DNA of 64,000 nucleotides from Ceratorhiza oryzae-sativae (lineage: Eukaryota > Basidiomycota > Agaricomycetes > Cantharellales > Ceratobasidiaceae). Positions 24,568 to 37,480 of the stretch are shown one piece after another (position 1 is the stretch's first letter; each line of letters starts with the position of its first letter). The stretch is from positions 992,001-1,056,000 of the forward strand of contig JARWMV010000243.1 in NCBI GenBank assembly GCA_030998015.1. Direction: 5' to 3'. Under the pieces are notes generated by a model, which did not search any database, had not been told where the DNA came from, and saw nothing but the letters and a program-made list of their open reading frames with translations. Made by a program: the position numbers and the translations under genes.

Positions 24568-26825
24568 ATGTTGGAGGGATTAAGAAACTATTTGTATGAA
24601 AGGCGGCGGGGCTTTCTCACTGCCGCGGGTACGCTGGGCGCCGGATATGTCACCGGTCAATACATCGTCGCCAGACTCGAAGAAGTCCGAGACAAATTTA
24701 TGCGGGACAGGGGCGATAAAGACAAGTGAGGACTCCATCAATCTTATTATACCTAGAAGCTTGACTCAATTTGGTACGTAAACGTTTTCCAGTCTCGTCC
24801 GGCGCTTCCAGCAAAATGTCCAAGATTGCACATTCACCGCCATGGCCCATCTCCCGACGCTTGCCACACACATAATGAGCGACATGGACGTTGAATCTCT
24901 CATCTCTCGTCTTCAGCAGGCTCGCGCACCCCGTCAACCGCTCGCTCAACCGATACTTGCGCCCTCTCGGCTCCCGGACCCTCCGCCTTCGAATGTATCA
25001 ACGTCAGCTGCCCACGAATCCTCATCAAATGTGGATAAAAGCTGGGCCGAACAGTTTTCAGCCTCGAGCGACCAGTCACTGTCCTTGTCTGTTGGAGATA
25101 TTGCTACGACCTCGGCTGACAGAAGCTTGTCTCTTCCTACGCACTCGCTCCCGCCGACTACAGAGACCGATATTGACACCCGCTCCGAGACTGGCGCTGG
25201 CGCGACGACCGAATTTCATTCTCTCCCCACGGAAAATGGTGACGTAGATGCTGTTGACCCGAGAGACGCAAACCGAGACCGAGATGAAATGGAGTCGGTT
25301 CCAGAAGAGGTTGTAGCCGCAAGAGACGAATCCGTATCTAGTCGAGGGGATGCTCAAATGTCCGAGTCGTTGATGAGTGTGCCCGAGACCTCGTCCCAGA
25401 GCGGGAGTAGCAGTAGTGCTGATAAAGAGTCTGCTGTCGTGAGTTATTCGGGGTTTCTTCTAGCGTCTGCGAAACTGACTCAGCTTTTGTGAACACAGAT
25501 GGTCAGCTTGGATGATGCATCTACTCCTTCTGCAGATTCATTTCCTCCCCCGCCTCCTCTCTCGGCAAAAGAAAAGCTAGCCCTTTGGAAAGAGCTCATG
25601 ATCCTCAGTAGGTTGACCCATAGTTTTTATCTAATGCGGTATTAATGGATTGCAGCTTTTACACGCGCCTTGACAGCACTCTATGCACTGTCCCTTCTCA
25701 CACTCCTGACACATACTCAGCTCTCTCTGCTAGCTCGCTACAGGTACCTAGCAGCCATCCGGGAAGCGCGCAGAGCCGAATCAAAGTCCAAACAAAAGCC
25801 TCATCCGCTCTTCTCATCTCCCACACACTCGCATATTTCTCTCATATCTTCCTCTTCATCTGACGCGGGTGGAGAGATGGATCTCTATGACGAGGGAGGG
25901 TACTGGGACGAGGAAGGTCGATGGTGGGATGCTTCTGGTCGAGGCGGATTATTTGGACGAGATGGTGTGGGGTCTTTGACGGAGCGCAAATACTTGACAC
26001 TTGGCTGGTGGTTCTTGAACCGGGGATGGAGGGATATAGGCGAGAGGGTTAGGGAGGCTGTCCAGGAGGTGTTCGATGGGTGAGTTTTTTTCAAAAGAAA
26101 AACACAACGCAGGAGCTAATAGGATCACAGCATGTCACTCAAGACCGTGCTTTCGCCCAAAGATCTGGATGAACTAGTCGCCAAAGTCAGAGCAATGGTC
26201 GAAGGTGACCCAAGGCTATTTGCTCTCGACTTTGAGTAAGCCATTCCCTGTTGTTGCCCCCCATTCAATGGGCTCACTGTTCCCCTTACAGCCCTCTAGC
26301 GATACTCTTTCCCATGTCCCCGTCACAAATATCAACAACCCTAGCCTCGGGTGGTCTCACATCCTCGTTGGCGCATGTCGACCCGGCGCTCTCAACGCTG
26401 CTCGACGCCTCACATACGCACATCGGATCGGCTGATTTCGGCCTCGCGCTCAGAACATGTCTGGATCTTGGCGTAAAAGCGATGCGCGACGGATTGATCC
26501 GGAGCGGGGAGTTTGGTGAGAATGTGTCGGTAGAGTCGGAGGCTGCGGAAAAAGTCAAGCTGGCTGCACTGCTACCCGGGGTTGCACGCTGGACACATTT
26601 GGCATTGAACGGTGTGCCCAACGAGATTATTGAGGTGGGTTTAAATCTTGGCTTGATCTTGTTGAATGTCGGAAATTGATGGGAATGGCTTCGTAGGGCT
26701 TTGCTGAGTTGAGGGAGGTAGCTGGCTATTCCGCTATTGTGCTTTCGTCTTTTGACGGTGTAAGCCACGGTTCGGGTGGTGATGTTAGCAGAGATCTGTA
26801 TTTACTCGGTTGTGTGCTGTCTTAA
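24568..26825 (+). CDS. PEX3: Peroxin-3, peroxisome membrane biogenesis factor
   Basis: PEX3 sits in the peroxisomal membrane and docks PEX19 with its membrane-protein cargo. The protein starts MLEGLRNYLYERRRGFLTAA with a membrane segment (GTLGAGYVTGQYIVARLEEV), the usual PEX3 opening. Next come NLVRRFQQNVQDCTFTAMAH and LPTLATHIMSDMDVESLISR, a long acidic Ser-rich insert, LSAKEKLALWKELMIL, and the hydrophobic TFTRALTALYALSLLTLLTH. The C-terminal part has TLGWWFLNRGWRDIGERVRE and a last exon beginning GFAELREVAGYSAIVLSS. At least six introns are present. The disordered insert makes it longer than yeast PEX3. Confidence 0.88.
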
Positions 26826-27359
26826 TATATTGTATTTTTCGCCCATTCTTCCGTTCTTCGCCTGAACGAGCTGGTGTTTAAAGGTACGGCCTAGGTGAGT
26901 TTAATTGGTTAACTTTAGATTATGTTTCAATGGACGAACCTCAGCTCTAGCCCGAACTGTTCTTTTATCAATCGTCAAAAGGCGGCTGCCACTGAGGGAG
27001 TTCAATCAACCATTTTTGATCGTATCTCATGCCAAGGTCTGCTCCTCTTCACTTTTCCATATTCGGAAGGGGATAACTCAGTGCCCTCCAAGGAAAGCTT
27101 CTCCCATTGGGTGAGGATGAGTTTGAAATTGTGGTGCATATAATCTAAATGTCGTAACGTAAGCTAAATGCTCCACGTGATTGCCTTCTAACTTTGTAGC
27201 GAGCTGGCCCACCGGGGCCCGTGAAGCAAGCAGATCTTCGGGAGTCTATCATTTCGTATGCGTTGCATCTCACGAAATACACATCGTCCGATAGGATTCC
27301 CAAGCGGAGCCAACATATAACCCTCCGCTCACCATCCTCCCCCTCAACTCGTCATCGAC
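26826..27359. other. Intergenic, P450 promoter region
   Basis: About 530 bp. A TATA-like ATATAACC at about 27314-27321 precedes the P450 ATG by some 40 bp. Nothing else recognised. Confidence 0.4.
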
Positions 27360-29487
27360 ATGCCTCTGACACTCGAGCCTATTGCTAGCTTGCGCGTTTG
27401 CTTTCGCAGTCAGCAAATGGTTCGCGTATCGCAAAGCGGTTGAGAAAATCAGCAATCAGCCGGGTCCTCGCCTACTGATTGGTCCATACTCGTGCGTTGA
27501 CTGCGATGCGTTACCTATCCCACGTTTGGCTGACTTCGGCTACCCACGCAGGTTCCTAGGTTTTTTGCTTCCACGTATACCCTATATTTCTGGAGGGCGC
27601 GCTTACTTCCAGAGTTTTGGTTACACTGGTTCGTCAAAACGACCCAAAGAACACTCACGCTATTCTGAACTCATGACGCGTAGATTTTGAGCGCAGCGGA
27701 TCCGGGGTTTTGGGTTTTGCATCCGTGTTTCCCGCTGCATCCCGCTTTTGTGTGGCGGATGTAGAAGCTGTCAAGGTAAATCCAAGAGATGAATTATCGA
27801 GCAAACTGACACTGACTCTTCCTACAGCAACTGACTGCTTCTCGAAGTGCGTTCAAAAAGCTCAGTAGTGACTACAACGCGCTTACCAGATTCGGGAGCA
27901 ACTTGGTCGCCGCCGAGGGAACCGACTGGAAACGGCAGAGACGGATATGTGCACCTGCTTTCTCCGAGGTGGGCATTTGAATTAATTCTCGAGGCAGGTT
28001 GTTCACCCGATTTTAGAAAAACAATCGGCTCGTGTGGTCTACAGCCTTGAGCTTTACGAGAGATATGATGAACAGCTGGGAACCTGGGGTTCCTATTCAC
28101 GTGAATGACGTTTGCACAGAGATGACACTTCCGGTATTTATTCTATAAACATAGCGGCCAGGCGCACACTGATGCGGCAGCTATATCAGGTTGCACTTTG
28201 TGTGATTGCCAAGGCAGGATACGGTCAAGATGTTAAATGGAAGACGAAGCTGCACCACCTCCTGGGCACGAGTTGACATTTAAAGATGCCCTAGCCACCG
28301 TGTCCGATAAGATCCACCTACCGCTTCTCCTACCAAATTGGGCTTGGGGGCTTCGTAAGAGCTGGAAATACGTCAAAAAGCAAACGATGAACTGCGGGTA
28401 ATTATCTTTTCCTCCTGGGCTCTTGTTTTACGCAAATGCTTACCCTTGTTTGTCTCAGCTTTACATTCAGGAGATGATTGCTGAGCGCCGTGAGCTCCAG
28501 GACATGGCAGCACGGTCATTGGTAGAGGAGAAACATGATATACTTAATCAAATAATTCAGGCGCACGACGATAATGACGCGCTCAGCGAGGACGAGCTGA
28601 TTGGTCCGTTCCGTTCTACTCGATATCACCTTGCGTGTGCTGAATCTTAGTTACAAAGGGAATGCGTTCGTGTTTCTCCTCGCAGGACACGAAACCACAT
28701 CCAATTCTTCAGCCGTCGTTCTGGGTCTTCTCGCATTGTATCCAGATGTGCAAGCTAAACTGGCCAAGGAGATACGAGCGGCTCAGTCCTCTGACAGAGA
28801 TTTCGTAAGAAATTCATCCCGTTGAAAATATGACTACTTGAACACAGGCTTCAGACGTACGATGACATATCCCGAATCCCATATGCATTGGCTGTCCTTT
28901 ATGAAGCGTTACGTTTGTATCCCATGGTGAGCTGGCCAAGTGTTCTAATTTAACCACATCTATATTAATATTTGACTGAAAACAGGCGCCAATCATACCA
29001 AAGTATGCACCCGCCGGTGCCACTCTAAACACCGGCGGCAGTGTATTAAACAAGACCGGCCAAGTCAACGTACCCGAGTCAGCTCGAGTATCCATTTTCG
29101 CAATGGGCTTGCATTACAACCCTCAGTACTGGGATGACCCGTTTGATTTTTACCCCGATCGATTCATGGATCCTAACTGGAACCGTGACGCATTCATTCC
29201 ATTCTCGGTTGGGCCACGGGCCTGCATTGGCCGTCGGTGAGTTTTCTATCTCTTATGGATTGGCATATATTTGAACATTTCACTGCTGATACAGATTTGC
29301 TGAAACGACCGTGCTCGCTGAGCTCGCAGGGCTGTTGTCCAAGTACAACGTGTCATTGGACGAAACCCAGTTCCCAACCATCCCTGGAGAGTCGATGGTT
29401 GATCGGAGGGAGCGTTTCTTTAAATTTTCGTACAAAATAACCCCTTGTCCTCAGAAGGTCGCTTTGGTATTTACTCCCAAGCCCTGA
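27360..29487 (+). CDS. Cytochrome P450 monooxygenase with two apparent frame breaks
   Basis: A membrane-anchored haem monooxygenase. The chosen ATG begins MPLTLEPIA; the signal anchor (LACAFAFAVSKWF) and proline hinge (NQPGPR) follow one base out of frame, suggesting an extra base near 27383. Core motifs: WKRQRRICAPAFSE (helix C), FLLAGHETTSNSSAVVLGLL (I-helix), EALRLYPM (ExxR), and FSVGPRACIGRRFAET (haem Cys ligand). A second shift falls near 28239 before EDEAAPPPGHELTFKDAL, where one base seems missing. Introns are short and otherwise clean. All motifs are intact, so the breaks may be sequence errors. The substrate cannot be told; the AGHETT/GPRACIGRRFAE style is like fungal xenobiotic or lipid-type P450s. 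Confidence 0.82.
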
Positions 29488-29880
29488 CTGTGTCTGATGC
29501 TGTGTCAATGAACTGCCTGGCCTTTTCAAGAGAAGAGCCCTATGGCTGATTAGAAACCCAATATAACACGTTCCCACTGGCAATGAAATACGTCGGAGTA
29601 GTCCTCGTGAGGATGAGTCATTGGGTCTCACAAAGGTTCGCCTAGCTGTTACCCCGAACGGCATATAGGATTCCTCGTGTAATGCTCTGTTCGCCCGTTT
29701 GGGCCAGCCAGTGTTGATTGGCGTTTGCGCCACCTTTGTCACTTCATCTCTGATCACTGGCGTCGAGAGCATTACAGCCACGCACTGCTACGTTCACCAG
29801 AAGAAGGAGCACCTTTTGGAGTACTTATGGGAGGGCCCTTGCCACACATGATCCTACCTAAATTACTCTAATACGACCAA
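29488..29880. other. Intergenic, nothing recognised
   Basis: About 390 bp between two plus-strand genes. It should hold the P450 3' UTR and the next promoter. Confidence 0.4.
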
Positions 29881-31792
29881 ATGACGACTGTACCTGCCTC
29901 ACTTCAAGCATCTCCAGGCGCAGGCCCGAGTAAACCGGGCCCATTATCTATAACTCTATACTCTCCAACAGAATATATTACACCTGAATCTACCGCACGA
30001 ACGCGAACTCCCGCTCGGGTCGCAACGTGCGACCAAGAAGTTGAACTGGGTATTTATCGATCCAAAGGGAAAGAAGTTGGGATACTTTCGCCAGTGCCAG
30101 CCTCCTCACCCTCAAAAAATGAAATTTCATTCCAAAAGAGGTCTTCAAGTACGTCCTAACGTATCATTCCAAAACTCGTCCTTGATGAGCCGTCTTGCTG
30201 TAGCTGTATCGGCAAGCGATGTCAGGAGATCTAAAAGTAAGCAACGAATGTGTTAGACGGTTCTAGGCTCATTAAGGGTGATTACGATCCCAGGCCTTTT
30301 CCCAATTAGCTCGGAATGGTACACCGATATTGTTACCTTTTGCAGGTAAGAAGTCCCTGAAAATTTACTTCGACATGATAAAACCTAGCTTTAGTCATGT
30401 TCGGCTTGATTCGGCCCTTGGACAAGCTAAAATTACGCATATACAAGCAAGAAAGTCCCAACGCCCTCCATTCCTTCACGAGTATATACTTGTATTCTTC
30501 ACAACTGCCAAAGACCAACGCTTTGCTGCGCGCATTGATCGCCTTGGCAAAATTAGATCAACTTTTGGAGGGCTCTTGGGCTGGTGTGCGGGGCAACACA
30601 GGGAGTCTAATACCGCCATCCAACAAGTCGGTATATATTATATAGAGGATCCGCAGGCCGGAATCGACTCCCCTGAGGGTCCATGGTATACTTATGACGG
30701 GGACTGGGGATCTCATGCTGTTGCAACTTTGGTTACTTGGCCAAGTCCGAACCAAATCGGTACACGGATTTCTCGCCATACCCAAACTACCACAGACTGT
30801 GACGAACCTATCCCACATCTCAGCGATGTATCCCGCTTGTTGGAAGCTATCCTACTAGGATGCCCACATAGTAGGTCATACCCTGCGCTGGGATGCATTA
30901 GCTGATGCCAAGCTATTTACTCAATTTCAGCAACCTAACCACGACTAACTGCTACTTCATGACACGATCGTCGCTTCTCCTCCTTCAGCGTTGTTTTCCG
31001 AACTCATTCGCTTGCTTCATTGGGTCAACCTCGGGGGGCGTGATTCCTGCGTCTGACCTTGCTGAGCCTATTTGGGCAGGCCTCATGCTCTGGTATCTCC
31101 CCTTCGTTATCTTCATATTCACTTTATATTTTCCCCTACTCATCTGGGTACATCTAATGGCGAGCAACGCGTTCCTATGCGGAAGTCCATGGGAGTGCCC
31201 CAGCCAGACAATCGTGTCACCGGACCCAAATCTAGCTGGTATGTTCGCTCGAACTGGTATGACCCGCCTTGGGGGTGCGTTGCGGCTTGCGCCTCACGGT
31301 CTCTTCGACGTTGCGCTTCCGCTTGGAATTATTCATGCATGGATGACCACACTCGAGGTAGACATGAATAATCTCGTAATTCGTCTTTCAACAGAGTACC
31401 ACAAACTTGAAAGAGGGGTTTCTGGGTCGACGTTGCTCCCCGATCCGTAAGTTCATCTCTCGGTTGTCGTCTGGAACAATAACAAGACGTTCTGTCTCCG
31501 ATGTAGGCAACCATTCGGCCTGGTTTTTCAAAAGCCTTGGCTCATTTTTGTTATATGGTTTTGTCTTGGTCTTTTTTTGGCAATTAGTGCGTAGAATCAT
31601 TTATCGCGACTTATTGTTGATTTACTGACAACCTCTTCAGCTATTTTCATCGTTGCCATGGCAGGTCCTCCGGCCCTATTTACCCTATTAATGCTTAGCA
31701 TCGTCGCCGCTGTGACTTTCGGCGTCATATTTGGGGACGACCTCTCATGGGAAAGCGTGGAGGATATTTCTTCTTTATCAGAACCCAAATAG
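29881..31792 (+). CDS. Hypothetical multi-pass membrane protein
   Basis: No named family. ATG 29881 (MTTVPASLQASPGAGPSKPG) gives a disordered Thr/Ser/Pro-rich N-terminus. A soluble part follows with KKSLKIYFDMIKPSFSHVRL and FFTTAKDQRFAARIDRLGKI. Then come YFMTRSSLLLLQRCFPNSFA and two hydrophobic helices (LMLWYLPFVIFIFTLYFPLL). The C-terminus has further helices (WLIFVIWFCLGLFLAISAI; IVAMAGPPALFTLLMLSIVA) and ends DDLSWESVEDISSLSEPK with stop at 31790. Several introns, e.g. gtaagttcat..gtag near 31446-31506. Confidence 0.5.
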
Positions 31793-32785
31793 TAGCGTCT
31801 GAGCCCAAAGGCGCCCAGGAGCTATAACGAAAGTAGGCCAGGCAAGCTCCAAGGTCGAGCCATCGCAATAGCCATTCTAGGGTTCCGTATGAAACTAATA
31901 CAATTGAGTGGGGGTATAGGGATATAGAGAGAAACCATAAAAATAACACGGTCCTTGGCTGTAAATGACGTAGATTCAAAATGATCGCACGTTATGCGTC
32001 TAAAAGTTGGGAATGCCGATGTTGGATCTCGATGTATGCGTAACAAATCTGCGGGGACAAAATTCGGGAGCTCATAGCGTGCCATGTCATAGATTGAGAT
32101 ACATGCCGATATGGCTCGAAGCTCCCAGAAATGCGACGTAAAAAGCAATGGCTCGGAGGTAACTGGAACCCTATTACTATCGATGTTGGATCGAAGTAGA
32201 TAACGTGCTAGCAAACCGGTTGCGGACAGTTGTAAATGATGTCAGTATTGTTTGACGACACCGTTTAGCGCGCAAAAAGGTAACACCAAATAAACGCGCG
32301 CTTTTTCTTTTTTCTTTTCTACCTTCTAACATTTCGCTGTGCACGAGTAATATGAGATGAACGCAAGTTTGAACGGTTTGAACGATCGGCAATGACCCAT
32401 TAGAAATAAAGCAGATATATGTGAGCCAAAAGTGGCAGTCAGAAAACAAGTGCAGCGCCCATCCCCCAATAACGTCCCATCTCCGGTACTAACAACGGCG
32501 AAAGGAGTGAAAATCAAGCATGCTCTGGGTCTGCTGTGCCCCCTATGAATAAATTGGCATTTTGAAGACCTGACGACCATCTGTGGCACGAATCACCACA
32601 TGGTCCAGTAGCCACGGGTACAAAACGTAATTCGAACGAGTGCCCGACCTCTGAAAACCTCTAATGAATACGATCGCCAATGTACCTGCTGGCACTACGT
32701 CATATGTCGAGAACCACACAATCTGCTGACTCACCTGAAGAAAAAAAAATCGAAACGAAAAAACCTCGTTCTCTCGTAGAATGCT
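31793..32785 (-). other. Intergenic region with one coding-like fragment
   Basis: About 1 kb. On the minus strand, 32543-32734 reads SQQIVWFSTYDVVPAGTLAI, then VLYPWLLDHVVIRATDGRQV and a stop, preceded by a strong acceptor (T-run then cttcag). It looks like a last exon, but the gene immediately upstream already has a stop at 32786. It may be an alternative 3' exon or a relic. No other feature seen. Confidence 0.3.
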
Positions 32786-33540
32786 CTAGAACCGGGGCTC
32801 CCACCACTTCCAAACCATGAGCCTTGCCGGCTGTCGCGATATGACCATGACGTATGGACACCGGCCGTTGTCTAGCTGCCTGTTTATTTCATGATCGGGT
32901 CCGAACGTGTCGCTGACGATGGTGTTCGGAGTTAGCGATTGCACGGCGCGAACTTCGGATTCATCGGCGCATGCATAGAGTGAGGCAAATAGCGTGTGAC
33001 TGCACAACGCCGACCCTTGCTTATCTTCTGGTCCTAGGGGTGTGAATGCCCAAAACGTGCGGGGTGCTGTGGGTGTACCGTAGGGAATAATCTAGAGTCG
33101 AGTCCCAGGATGTCAGCGCGATGACATCCCGGGCGTGAATGACGATGGCTGCCTACCTGGAGTTTGGGGTTCTCCACAATGTTGACAAGCTGCATACGCG
33201 CCATGGATGCGAGTTGGACACGAGAGAGTGGACCTGCCATATACCAAACATTATGTTCTCCCGAATCCCGCACGTTCATGGCAAACTTGACAGCCTCTGT
33301 TGAAAGCTCCAAGGAGGGCTTGGGATCGATAAATCCAGCGTGGCGGATGATACGGAGGATAATCTCTAGTGGAAGCGCGGGTCGACGAGGTTCATCCGAT
33401 TGGAGCTGGAGGCCCCGGCTGAGCGTGTAGCACACATAGAGGTCGTTTAACTCTTGATTGTAGGTCGTCTCGTCGCCGACTGAATAGTAGTAAAAATCAG
33501 CCAACTGGGAGCTGTCATCGTTCATAACGGCAAGACGCAA
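32786..33540 (-). CDS. Hypothetical protein with F-box-like helix
   Basis: ATG 33540 (MRLAVMNDDSSQLADFYYYS). The segment RPALPLEIILRIIRHAGFID resembles the start of an F-box but is not diagnostic. An intron after NPKLQ joins IIPYGTPTAPRTFWAFTPLG. The end has TIVSDTFGPDHEINRQLDNG and RLMVWKWWEPRF, with stop at 32786. Related proteins of unknown function ending in a W-W-E-P motif seem to occur in Agaricomycetes (from memory). Confidence 0.45.
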
Positions 33541-33822
33541 ATGCCCGCTTAGTCAGGGGAACGGAAGGTGGAGCGCAGGGGCTGTGGAGCAAATAAAGAA
33601 ACTTAAAGTGCGATGGCTATTTTCGGACCTTGCGACGTACAGTATAACAGAGATACCGAGGCGAGCGTTCGTTATGATTTAGATACAAATGGATGAGAAA
33701 GGTAAAGAAACAGACCACGAATACCTGGATGACACTAACAACGTAAACTGTCCAGTCAGCATCACCAGCGGACACCAAATGATATTATCTCATCCCCAGA
33801 CTTCAGAGCGACTCCCAACGAT

Positions 33823-35007
33823 TTAGGGCTTGGGTCCGTTGGGATCTTTGTCATCCCGCGGCTCCTGATTGTCGAATCCATGAGAGCCGTAACCAGGCAG
33901 CTTCTGCGCATCGTACGGAGGCGCATAGTCGCTACGGGCAAATGGATCCGGTTGGCCGTAGCTATAGGGGTTGTACTGCTGTTGAGCATAGGGATTGTAT
34001 GGCTGAGGCTGAGGTTGGTGGGGCATGGCACCCATGCCATATTGGTCCGATGGTGCACGCGGATAGCGCGAGACCACAGATGTGGGGTCGAGGAGCTGGC
34101 GCCAGTACGCAAAGTTTACTGAGACGAACATGAAGCCAAGAACTACACACGATGGGGGCGATTGAGTAGGGATCGAATCGGGTGTGCTCAAGGGACATAC
34201 GGGCTGAAACAATGAACCATGCGAAATCAGCGAAAGTCCCTCGGCTCCAGGCGTCATTGCACCAGTTGCGGGCCTGAGCCTCAGTGAGCGTAGTCGAGGT
34301 TGTTGGATCCCAGAAACCTCCCTAGAGAAAAGATAGGAAACCCCGGGAAACACAACACTGAATATGCTTACCCTGGTGATGACCGTGTCTCCAGTGTTCT
34401 CTTTAGTGCATTGGTCGATCAGAGATTTCTATAAATGAAACTATATCCAACATCAGGCAAACCAGGAGCAAAGAACTGACCTTGAGAGTGAAATGCAAAA
34501 TGATCCTGATGAGCTCGGCGGCAATTACTACGATAACGGCGCCGACGGACGCCCAGGAGTAGATTCCGACAAGCTTCGTTCTCTGGGCAAACATGGCGTA
34601 GACACCAAACGTCTGAAGAAGCGCAGACATGAGCGTCGTCTCCCTTCAGATCACACGGCACGTACTTCGATGACACATGCTGTAGCATAGAGCGCACCAA
34701 GTGTGATATCAAAGGCGACAACCCTCGGGAAACCTGAAAAATCTTAGCAAAGGCCGGGTTTTCAAAATCTGCTACATACTAGACCGGTCACCGCCAATGT
34801 CTTGGAAGGACCGAACCGACCTGTCACACATCCATGTTCATCAACTTTGGTTCCTTAGCGGGAGACACGTTGGGTATACTCACCAGAGCAATGTCCAGAG
34901 CCAAGCCATTACAGCGCATGTCAATGCAACGGGCCGGAGGTTGTATCGGTAGACCCGTTGCATAAAGTTGAAGCGCGGTGGCGGGCCGGGGGGTGGTGGG
35001 CGGACAT
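33823..35007 (-). CDS. Four-helix membrane protein of unknown function
   Basis: MDVRPPPPGPPPRFNFMQRV leads into helix 1 (ALTCAVMAWLWTLLW). Helix 2 is FPRVVAFDITLGALYATACV, helix 3 SWASVGAVIVVIAAELIRII, and helix 4 covers FAWFIVSARVLGFMFVSVNF. Between helices 3 and 4 lies a loop with two Cys (SLIDQCTKENTGDT..NWCNDAW) that could form a disulphide. The tail is Tyr/Gln/Pro-rich (YNPYAQQQYNPYSYG). This layout recurs in agaricomycete proteins of unknown role (from memory), similar in topology to MARVEL or tetraspan proteins. Confidence 0.55.
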
Positions 35008-35256
35008 CCATATTTATCGTGTTGATAGGTCGGGGGATTGTTGTTGATACAATTATGAGCGGGTTTCAGTCAAGCGTGAGGGGAGAAATATAATACGTGA
35101 ACACCAGAGCGCAGCTGTGGTCGTGGTCGAAGAGAGGAGACTGCGAGGGGGAACCGGCGCTCCATCTACAACACAGCCATGATTACGACACGGCGTCGGC
35201 CCATTTCTAACTTTAACCGTCACCAGGCTGGAGCGCTAAAAATGGGAATGCTACAT

Positions 35257-37424
35257 TCATTGCTCAATCGATACAGGAACAACCACGACGTCCCAAGCAT
35301 TGGCATCCTTCTGTTCCGTCTTCCGCAACGCCCGTGTCTCGTCGTCGTCCTCGTCGTCCAGCTCAAACGGCGACGGCTGTTCTATATAAGACACGTTCAC
35401 CCGCGAGCTGGTAACAAACAGCATAAATAGACCCGTTTCCCTGCTGGCTCCTGTGCTGCTTTCGACTCGGAGCGGCTCCGTGCCCGACGAACCGAATCCT
35501 ATCGGCAACTCCCTCCCAGTGTTTGAAAGTTGCGGATCCTCCGTCGGGCTATGCGGTTCGTACAGGCATCCGATACTGTAGTCTTCGAGGTCGAAGTAGA
35601 AGACATACGCATAGAGCGGCCAGTTCGACCGATTGGTGAGCACAATCCCGTATCTCTTGTTCGGGTCCGCGGTTAGTTTGGCGACTGCTCCGGTGACCAA
35701 GCTATCTCCAAATAGATTCGTCCGCACATCGTAAGGTACGTACTCCTCAATTTTTAGGTACGGGTGAATTTGCCTTTTTAGCTCGATTAGTTGCATATCG
35801 ATTTGGCCCTTGAGGGGAGAGTCTAGGTTGCGCCGTTGGAGGTGGAAGTGGAAGTGAACGATCGCGGAGAGTCTTCGTGTGAGCTCCTCACAGCCGAGGC
35901 TGTGTTTCAGAGTAATGTCCTTTGGCTCGAGCTGGATCAGGGATGGATCTTGTCGTTGTAGTATGACCCCGTCACTGGTTGGAACAAGCACAAGGTCTGA
36001 GGGCTCGCCGGGCTTGGTCATCGTGACCTCGATGGGTAGTGAACGCAGGCCCTTGAACACCTCGTTCCACATCGCTGGAAGTTTGGATTCGTCATTGACT
36101 AGCACTCGGACTCCCTTGGTATTGTATTTGGTGATGACCACATACGCATTCTCTGGTACTTCGGTAACCCCCCCTTGGTGCAGCACACTGAGTGTCGTCT
36201 CGGTTGAACCAACTTGGGTCGCAACCAGTCGCGCTAGGGGAATGGAGCTGTTCGACATAGTCCCCGAGTAAACGCCCAGCTCTGTCCCAACGTGGATCCC
36301 TGATGAGCTTCCAGCCTTGATGCTAAACACCCCGTTCTCCTCTGACCGTAAGAGTGGAATCATCCCCTTGGACGTGGCGAATCGCGTCTGGAACAATAAT
36401 CGGTCTTTCTTCTTTCCTTCGCATTGAGGTGTCTGCACGGTAAGATCCGAACTAGGTGTGTCTATTTCCCTCGATATCATATCCGTGACGACCCGCATGA
36501 GCTCAGAATAGCTGGTCATCGCTGCGTTACATTGTCGAAGGGCCCTAAGCAACGAGGACGTAAACAGGCCCGTGACGGGGGGGTCTAGTTCTTTCTTTGT
36601 GATTGGATCCATATTCTGAGCCTCTTGGGCCTGCTCGCTATTCTTGCACGCGGCCATGAGGACATGTGTTTCTAGACTCGGCGCCGAGAGATTGCGTCCC
36701 TTTTTGATAGACAACGCCTTGACTTGCGCTGTGAGAGGAGGAATCCGCAAGATATCATCGTCAAGCGTGGGTGGGATGGGTGGCGCGTTCGAATCCTGTG
36801 ATTGCCGCGATCGCGATCGAGGTCGGCTCCTCGTTCCACTTCCGGAGAAGCAAGAGTCCATGATCACTGCCTAATAAAATGTCAATCGGGTCCGATTCCA
36901 ATCCACAACGTCACTTGCAATATTATCTCCTTTCTGCTTGTGCAACTCATAAATTAATGCACCGAGTGTCCTATCTGGGATTCCGTAAACGTATCCGTTT
37001 GGGCCTATAGTCCCTGCATCGTGCGGCAGAATAAATTCCCAGTTTCCGTCGCTCGAATACACTCCGGCTGGAGCTTTTGATGTTTCACCGTGACCTGAAT
37101 ATTTCCAAGCTTGTTTACGCCCGTACATTCATGCCTAAACAAGCGATACAGACCTGCGTAGTATATGACAATCGGGTCCAAGGGTTTGATGTTCTGGTTG
37201 AGGATCAAGTGTTTCCAAAAAGCGGCGATAATCCCATCTCGCGTGGCTTGCTCGTCAAACAAAGTTAGAATCTGTCCTTGAGGCACCCCTAGGTCCTTGA
37301 CGAGATAATCGACAATCGATGTGGCGTCTGCGACGCATCCGTCCAAGTTCTCACGAAACGAAGACTTGTATTTATTGATGCCTATAAACAGGCCGTGAAG
37401 GTTGGAATAGTCGGGCTCGGCCAT
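35257..37424 (-). CDS. Caspase-fold protease (peptidase C14 family) with C-terminal beta-rich domain, caspase 1
   Basis: The N-terminal C14 domain begins MAEPDYSNLHGLFIGINKYK. The catalytic His is in VIYYAGHGE, formed across an intron inside the Gly codon. The catalytic Cys is in VIMDSCFSGS. S1-pocket type residues follow (HVLMAACKNSEQAQE) and VTGLFTSSLLRALRQC matches other fungal caspases. The second half holds a linker and a beta-strand-rich module with YGIVLTNRSNWPLYAYVFYF and IGCLYEPHS. This type of fungal protein combines a caspase head with a non-catalytic tail. A TATA box at 37474 supports this start over the ATG at 37436. Caspase 2 at 56187 has the same layout. Confidence 0.82.
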
Positions 37425-37473
37425 GGATAAGGTCAAGAACAGCAGACAAGGAGGTATGGTCTTCTCTACTCGG

Positions 37474-37480
37474 CTTTATA
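37474..37480 (-). promoter_or_regulatory. TATA box of caspase 1 gene
   Basis: TATAAAG on the minus strand, about 50 bp before the ATG at 37424. Confidence 0.45.
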
